Assembly (NCBI GenBank): GCA_029865985.1
Contig: JARXAF010000074.1
Location: forward strand, 1-55,147
Source: Verrucomicrobiota bacterium
GTDB lineage: Bacteria > Verrucomicrobiota > Verrucomicrobiia > Limisphaerales > UBA9464
DNA: 55,147 nucleotides
Direction: 5' to 3'
The translations under genes were made by a program, and so were the position numbers. The notes beneath the pieces were generated by a model. The model was not told the origin of the DNA and did no database searches. It saw only the letters and a program-made list of their open reading frames with translations. Below are positions 50,964 through 55,147 of the stretch, piece after piece (the first letter of the stretch is position 1; each line of letters opens with the position of its first letter).

Positions 50964-51818
50964 ATGGCAATGAGTGTGGCCGCACAATTCAAGGGTTGGA
51001 CCAAACCAGGTCCGATTCCACCGGGAGCCTTGGGGGCGGGGCCTGAGTTGGAACCGGGGGAAAGCCTCGATGCCATCAGTGGTCACTTCCGCTTGTTTCA
51101 GGCCATCGATGGCCACCGGTTTTCCTCCGACGATGTGTTGACCGCCTGGTACGGAACGCAGGGGTGTCCATCGGCGGGATCCGTCCTCGATTTGGGCAGC
51201 GGCATCGGTACTGTGGGGATGATTGCGGCTTGGCGGTTGCCGCTGGCGCGATTTGTCACGGTGGAAGCCCAGACCGAAAGCGTTCGTCTCGCGCGTAAAT
51301 CGGCCGCTTGGAACGGGTTGGTGGATCGCTATGACATCCGCTGTGGTGACTTGCGTGATCCTGCGGTGCTGCGTGAGGAGGAACGATTCGATTTGATTCT
51401 CGGTAGTCCTCCCTATTTCCCGCTCGGTACCGGGGTGGAAAGCACTCATCCACAAAAGCTGGCTTGTCGCTTTGAGGTGCGCGGAACGGTGGCCGATTAC
51501 TGTCGGACCGCCGTGCGTCATCTGGCTCCGGGAGGGGTCTTCGCCTGTGTGTTTCCGATCCGCCCGGACGACCAGCATCAGCGGGTTCGTGATGGGGCGC
51601 AGGCGGCGGGGTTGACCATTTTGCGAATGCGGTCCGTTGTCTTGCGGGAAGGGGATGAACCCTTGCTGGGACTATTCCTGATGAACCGGGCCGATGATTT
51701 GCCCGAGGGGATGCGGAGTCGCACCTGGACCGAGCCTCCACTGGTGATCCGTCGCGCCGACGGGTCCATTCACCCGGAGTATTCGGTGGTGAAACTGAGT
51801 TTTGGTTTTCCGCCGTGA
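50964..51818 (+). CDS. class I SAM methyltransferase, TrmN6-like
   Basis: 284 residues. FRLFQAIDGHRFSSDDVLTAWY is the TrmN6 substrate-domain start. Motif I is VLDLGSGIGTVGMIAAW, and the catalytic motif is GSPPYF, where N6-adenine methyltransferases normally have NPPY/F. TrmN6 methylates A37 of tRNA-Val; the Ser in place of Asn weakens a confident transfer of that activity. It also resembles generic small-molecule methyltransferases. ATG at 50964, or 50970 two codons later. Divergent from the acetyltransferase. Confidence 0.75.
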   Translation: MAMSVAAQFKGWTKPGPIPPGALGAGPELEPGESLDAISGHFRLFQAIDGHRFSSDDVLTAWYGTQGCPSAGSVLDLGSGIGTVGMIAAWRLPLARFVTVEAQTESVRLARKSAAWNGLVDRYDIRCGDLRDPAVLREEERFDLILGSPPYFPLGTGVESTHPQKLACRFEVRGTVADYCRTAVRHLAPGGVFACVFPIRPDDQHQRVRDGAQAAGLTILRMRSVVLREGDEPLLGLFLMNRADDLPEGMRSRTWTEPPLVIRRADGSIHPEYSVVKLSFGFPP

Positions 51819-51878
51819 TGAGGTGAGGGCCCAGACGTTCGTCGAGGCCCACAGATAGACGAATCTCGAGGCCGATCG

Positions 51879-53741
51879 TCAGTGCCCTTCTTGGTCCCGG
51901 ATATACTCCTGTCGCAATCCAAGCGCCTCCGGGGCGTGCAGCACGAGCATCTTCATGCGGATGTCGGCTGGTACCGTGGCCGCAGTGGCTTTCGAGACCA
52001 CTACCATCAAACCGATGGCCAGCGGCACGCACCAGATGGCCGGTTGTTCACACAAGATGCGCAGCAGGGGATGGGCGGCCCAGAAGTCGCCGAGCGGCAA
52101 CCACTTGAGGTCGGAGAAGTTGGTGAGCGCCACTGTCAGGAGAGCGCAGACGCCGCCGGTGAGCATGCCGGTGGCGGCACCCTTCATGGTCATGCCGCGC
52201 CACCACACGCTCATGAACAGCAGCGGGAAGTAACTGGCGGCCGCGATGGCGAAGGCTTGCCCGACCATGAAGTTGATTTGCAACTGCTCCACGAAACAGC
52301 CCAGCAATGTGGAAACAGCTCCCAGAAGCACTGCGCACCACTTGAACATTTGCATCCGCTCTTGAGCGGTGGACTCCGGGCGGAGGATGCGTCCGTAGAC
52401 GTCATGCGCCAAAGCGCCTGTCATGGAAACCAACAAGCCGCTGAAGGTGCTCATGAAGGCTGCAAAGGCCCCCGCGCACGTCATGCCCGAGAGGATGGAA
52501 CCCCAAGGAATCGATCCGGAATTGCCGATGGCCGCATCCAGCACCTTGGGCAATTCGAGAACGATCTTGTCCGTTCCCTTGGCGCCGGTGCCTTCGTAGA
52601 GCGCGGGCAACAAATTGCGCCCCATCACGCCAAAGACCGGTGGGAAGACGTAGAAGATGCCAATCAGGATCATGACCCACATGGTGGTTCGCTTGGCGGC
52701 AGCCCCGTCGGGATTGGTGTAGAAGCGCACCAGGATGTGCGGCAGACCCGCAGTGCCGCACACCAGCGCAATGATCAATGAGTAGGTGTAGAGCAACGCA
52801 TACGGCTTCGATTCCTCAGCACCCAGTTTGGCGGCCTTGGCGGATTTGCTGGTCAGCGGCCCGAACGGATTGAGCCAGGTGGAGTCCGTTGGCGCTTTGG
52901 CGGACAGCGGTGCCCGCTTCAATGCGACCGCCATCTCGGTGCTCTCGCGGGTATCGGTTGACACGGATTGGGCCGACACGGATTGGGCCGGCAGGGACTG
53001 GAGTTGGTTGGCCTGCAGGTGCTGGCCGTAATGGCCTTGGACGGCCATCAGAACAAAGACCGGCACCGAGATGGCGAACATCTTGGCCCAGTACTGGAAG
53101 GCCTGCACCAGTGTGATGCCCTTCATGCCCCCGAGGGCCACGTTCAGCGTGATCACAGCTCCCACCACGACGACCCCGGCCCAATAGGGGAACCCTTTCA
53201 AGACCGATCCGTCGGCACCGTGAGGCGCCAGGAACTCCAGAAAAGTTCCGCGGAAATCCACCTCCTGGAAGACGTAGGCGAGGGTGGTGCCAGCGCCCTT
53301 CATTTGCGGCATCGTGTAGAAGAATCCGATGAAGAGAACGAACACCACGGCGATCTTCCGGAAGAGCGGAGAGTCGTAGCGTCCTTCGGCAAAGTCGGGG
53401 ATGGTGTAGGCCCCGAAACGGCGGAGGGGCCCTGCGATGAATAGCAGCAAGAACAGATACCCACAGGCATAGCACACCGGGTACCACAAGGCGTCATAGC
53501 CGCTGGACATCACCATGCCGGCCACGCCCATGAAGGAAGCGGCCGAAAGGTATTCGCCGGAAATGGCCGAAGCATTCCAACCAACGGAGACGCCGCGACC
53601 GGCCACGAAGAAGTCGGAGGCGCTCTTGGCACGACCCGCCGCCCAGAACCCCATGCCCACGGTCACCAAGACCGTCAGGGCGCTCAAGGACACGATCCAG
53701 GGATCGACCGCGGCAAGCAGGGAGGAAAACATGGTGGGCAA
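51879..53741 (-). CDS. sodium:solute symporter, ActP (acetate permease)-like
   Basis: 620 residues, about thirteen helices. GEYLSAASFMGVAGMVMSSGYDALWYP and PLRRFGAYTIPDFAEGRYDS match the ActP group, and GTAGLPHILVRFYTNPDGAAAKRT is its sodium-solute signature. A hydrophilic insertion of about 70 residues (about 245-315) contains a duplicated AQSVS. A C-terminal cytoplasmic tail follows the last helix. It imports acetate or a similar monocarboxylate with sodium; substrate not proven. It may supply the lutABC pathway in spirit, but the genes are 45 kb apart. Confidence 0.9.
   Translation of the reverse strand: MPTMFSSLLAAVDPWIVSLSALTVLVTVGMGFWAAGRAKSASDFFVAGRGVSVGWNASAISGEYLSAASFMGVAGMVMSSGYDALWYPVCYACGYLFLLLFIAGPLRRFGAYTIPDFAEGRYDSPLFRKIAVVFVLFIGFFYTMPQMKGAGTTLAYVFQEVDFRGTFLEFLAPHGADGSVLKGFPYWAGVVVVGAVITLNVALGGMKGITLVQAFQYWAKMFAISVPVFVLMAVQGHYGQHLQANQLQSLPAQSVSAQSVSTDTRESTEMAVALKRAPLSAKAPTDSTWLNPFGPLTSKSAKAAKLGAEESKPYALLYTYSLIIALVCGTAGLPHILVRFYTNPDGAAAKRTTMWVMILIGIFYVFPPVFGVMGRNLLPALYEGTGAKGTDKIVLELPKVLDAAIGNSGSIPWGSILSGMTCAGAFAAFMSTFSGLLVSMTGALAHDVYGRILRPESTAQERMQMFKWCAVLLGAVSTLLGCFVEQLQINFMVGQAFAIAAASYFPLLFMSVWWRGMTMKGAATGMLTGGVCALLTVALTNFSDLKWLPLGDFWAAHPLLRILCEQPAIWCVPLAIGLMVVVSKATAATVPADIRMKMLVLHAPEALGLRQEYIRDQEGH
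52961..52990. repeat. perfect 15-bp tandem duplication in the symporter gene
   Basis: ACACGGATTGGGCCG is repeated twice head to tail (52961-52975 and 52976-52990). In frame on the minus strand it gives AQSVS-AQSVS within the hydrophilic insertion, a recent in-frame slippage event that the protein tolerates. Confidence 0.8.
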
Positions 53742-53845
53742 TAGGGAACCAGCCCTGAGGCTACGAGGGGTGGACGGATCGGGTCAACCGGCCATCCCAT
53801 CCCAGGGCGGTGAACTTCCTGTTCCGGAGCGTCCCCACTTCCGGA

Positions 53846-55147
53846 TTAGGCCAGAATGGGGCGTATCACCTCGCCGTGCACATCGGTCAGACGGCGGTCG
53901 ACCCCGTTGTGACGGAAGGTCAGTCGGGTGTGGTCGATCCCGAGGAGGTGCAGGATGGTGGCATGGATGTCATACACCTCGGTGGTGTTGGATCGGTCCG
54001 CTGGCTTGTAGCCCCACTGGTCGCTCTCGCCATGTGTGATCCCGCCGCGGATGCCGCCGCCGCACAGCCAGTTGGTGAACACGAAGGGGTTGTGATCGCG
54101 ACCCTTACCGCCTTGGGCACACGGCATCCGGCCGAACTCGGTGGTCCACAAAATGATCGTGTCATCCAAGAGACCACGCTGCTTGAGGTCTTCGATGAGG
54201 GCGGCGATGGGTTTGGCCATGCCCATGGCGAGCGGGCCGTGGTCTTGGGCGATGTTCTCGTGAGAATCCCAATTGCGGCGGGGGAAGCTGTTGTCGTTGC
54301 CGGACCAGATTTGGACGAACCGGACACCTCGCTCGATGAGGCGACGGGCGGTGAGGCACTTCCGGCCCATGATGTCGGTCTCTTCCGGGGCGTTGATTTC
54401 GGACGGCCACTTCTTGGTGGTGTTGTCGATGCCGTAAGCCTCTTGGATCCAAGCGGGTTCCTTCGACAGGTCCAACGCATCCGGCGCCGCCAATTGCATG
54501 CGGGCGGCGAGTTCGTAGGAGCGGATGCGGGCCTCCAGGCGCTGATCTCCGGGACGTGCTGCGGCGTGGATCCGGTTCAACCGTTCCAAGGCGGCCAGTC
54601 CATCGGTTTCGGATTGAGGCGTGATATAGCCGCTGTCGGCCGGAGGAAAGAGGGCTTCAATAGGGTTCTCAGACCCGACGCGAATCAACGTTCCCTGGTG
54701 TTCAGCGGGCAGGAACGCCGAGTCCCAGTTCTTCGCGCCGTTGGAGGGCATTCCGCGCAAGTCGGGCATCACCACGAAGGTAGGCAGGTTTTCGTTCATG
54801 GACCCCAGTCCGTAGCTGGTCCAGCAACCCACACCTGGGAATCCCGGAGTCAGGAATCCGGTGGCCTGAAGCAAGGTCGCCTGCGAATGGACGCCACTCT
54901 TGCCCACGAGGTTGTGGATGAAGGCCATGTCGTCGACACAACGACCCAACGGAGCCACCACTTCGCTGAGGTGTTTTCCACTTTGCCCGTAAGGTTTGAA
55001 CTTCCAGGGGGAAGCGAAGGTCGAGCCCAGTCCATCTTGAAAGAGTTCCACGGCCTCGCCGGGGTCCCATTTCTCCCCATGGTGTTTTTCCAGGAAGGGT
55101 TTGTAGTCCCACAAATCCACATGGCTGGCGGCACCGGCCATGAAGAG
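53846..55147 (-). CDS. DUF1501 protein, 5' end cut by the window edge
   Basis: About 433 residues are present and the start lies beyond 55147; the first ATG visible (55141) is the Met of LFMAGAASHVDLWDYKP, which in the family is about 60 residues in. Blocks VDLWDYKPFLEKHHG, LGRCVDDMAFIHNLVGKSGVH, SYGLGSMNENLPTFVVMPD, YGIDN and WTTEFGRMPCAQGGKGRDHNP fit DUF1501, a sulfatase-like metal-dependent fold. The missing start usually holds a Tat signal. It normally pairs with a PSD1-type gene, here probably just off the right edge. Confidence 0.92.
   Translation of the reverse strand, partial: LFMAGAASHVDLWDYKPFLEKHHGEKWDPGEAVELFQDGLGSTFASPWKFKPYGQSGKHLSEVVAPLGRCVDDMAFIHNLVGKSGVHSQATLLQATGFLTPGFPGVGCWTSYGLGSMNENLPTFVVMPDLRGMPSNGAKNWDSAFLPAEHQGTLIRVGSENPIEALFPPADSGYITPQSETDGLAALERLNRIHAAARPGDQRLEARIRSYELAARMQLAAPDALDLSKEPAWIQEAYGIDNTTKKWPSEINAPEETDIMGRKCLTARRLIERGVRFVQIWSGNDNSFPRRNWDSHENIAQDHGPLAMGMAKPIAALIEDLKQRGLLDDTIILWTTEFGRMPCAQGGKGRDHNPFVFTNWLCGGGIRGGITHGESDQWGYKPADRSNTTEVYDIHATILHLLGIDHTRLTFRHNGVDRRLTDVHGEVIRPILA

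Overview
This 55 kb window is GC-rich chromosomal DNA, most likely from a member of the Verrucomicrobiota (PVC superphylum). The main clues are a planctomycete-type cytochrome c/DUF1549/DUF1553 protein at the left edge, a DUF1501 protein at the right edge, a long-form IspG with a large internal insertion, and an A-type cytochrome oxidase cluster with His-rich subunit tails. This assignment is by eye from protein families, not from a database search. Most genes are core or ordinary accessory genes. There is no prophage, CRISPR array, rRNA or tRNA that I can support.

Left part (1-15.4 kb): a PSD1-type surface or periplasmic protein; a zinc-ribbon-like hypothetical followed by an AsmA-like membrane protein; a tightly coupled lactate-utilisation operon (lutABC, minus strand); a ROK-like kinase or ATPase; a 939-residue fusion of a glycoside-hydrolase-like TIM barrel with a membrane GT2 glycosyltransferase; an M16 zinc peptidase; and a chorismate-lyase-like protein. 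A 159-bp MITE-like element sits exactly between that last gene and a 5'-truncated LuxR-type regulator, so that both genes keep their stop codons.

Middle part (15.4-33.9 kb): a TonB-dependent receptor; a three-gene two-component cluster (MASE1 histidine kinase, Rcp1-like single-domain regulator, REC-PAS-PAS histidine kinase); the rph / histidine phosphatase / prmA operon; a TPR protein; a predicted periplasmic cupredoxin-like protein; and a full aa3-type terminal oxidase locus. The oxidase genes run ctaA, ctaB, ctaD, ctaE, ctaF, two unknown small membrane proteins, ctaC, a SCO copper chaperone and a DUF420 protein. This locus would make heme A, build both copper centres and assemble a proton-pumping oxidase.

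Right part (33.9-55.1 kb): ispG and rseP; a DevBCA-like ABC exporter with its own TolC; a second M16 peptidase; an AEC transporter; an unknown conserved protein; polyprenyl synthase; and a housekeeping run of prs, rplY, pth, rpsF, ssb and rplI. An A-rich 550-bp non-coding stretch with an 11-bp phased repeat and a leader-like hairpin precedes rpsF. An SSAT-like acetyltransferase, a TrmN6-like methyltransferase, an ActP-like sodium symporter and the truncated DUF1501 gene close the window.

The observations most worth a second look are the MITE at the overlapping stop codons, the hydrolase-glycosyltransferase fusion, the shared His-rich segments in oxidase subunits I, III and IV with the two orphan small proteins, the tandem duplication of the ispG 3' end, and the rpsF leader region with no rpsR gene.
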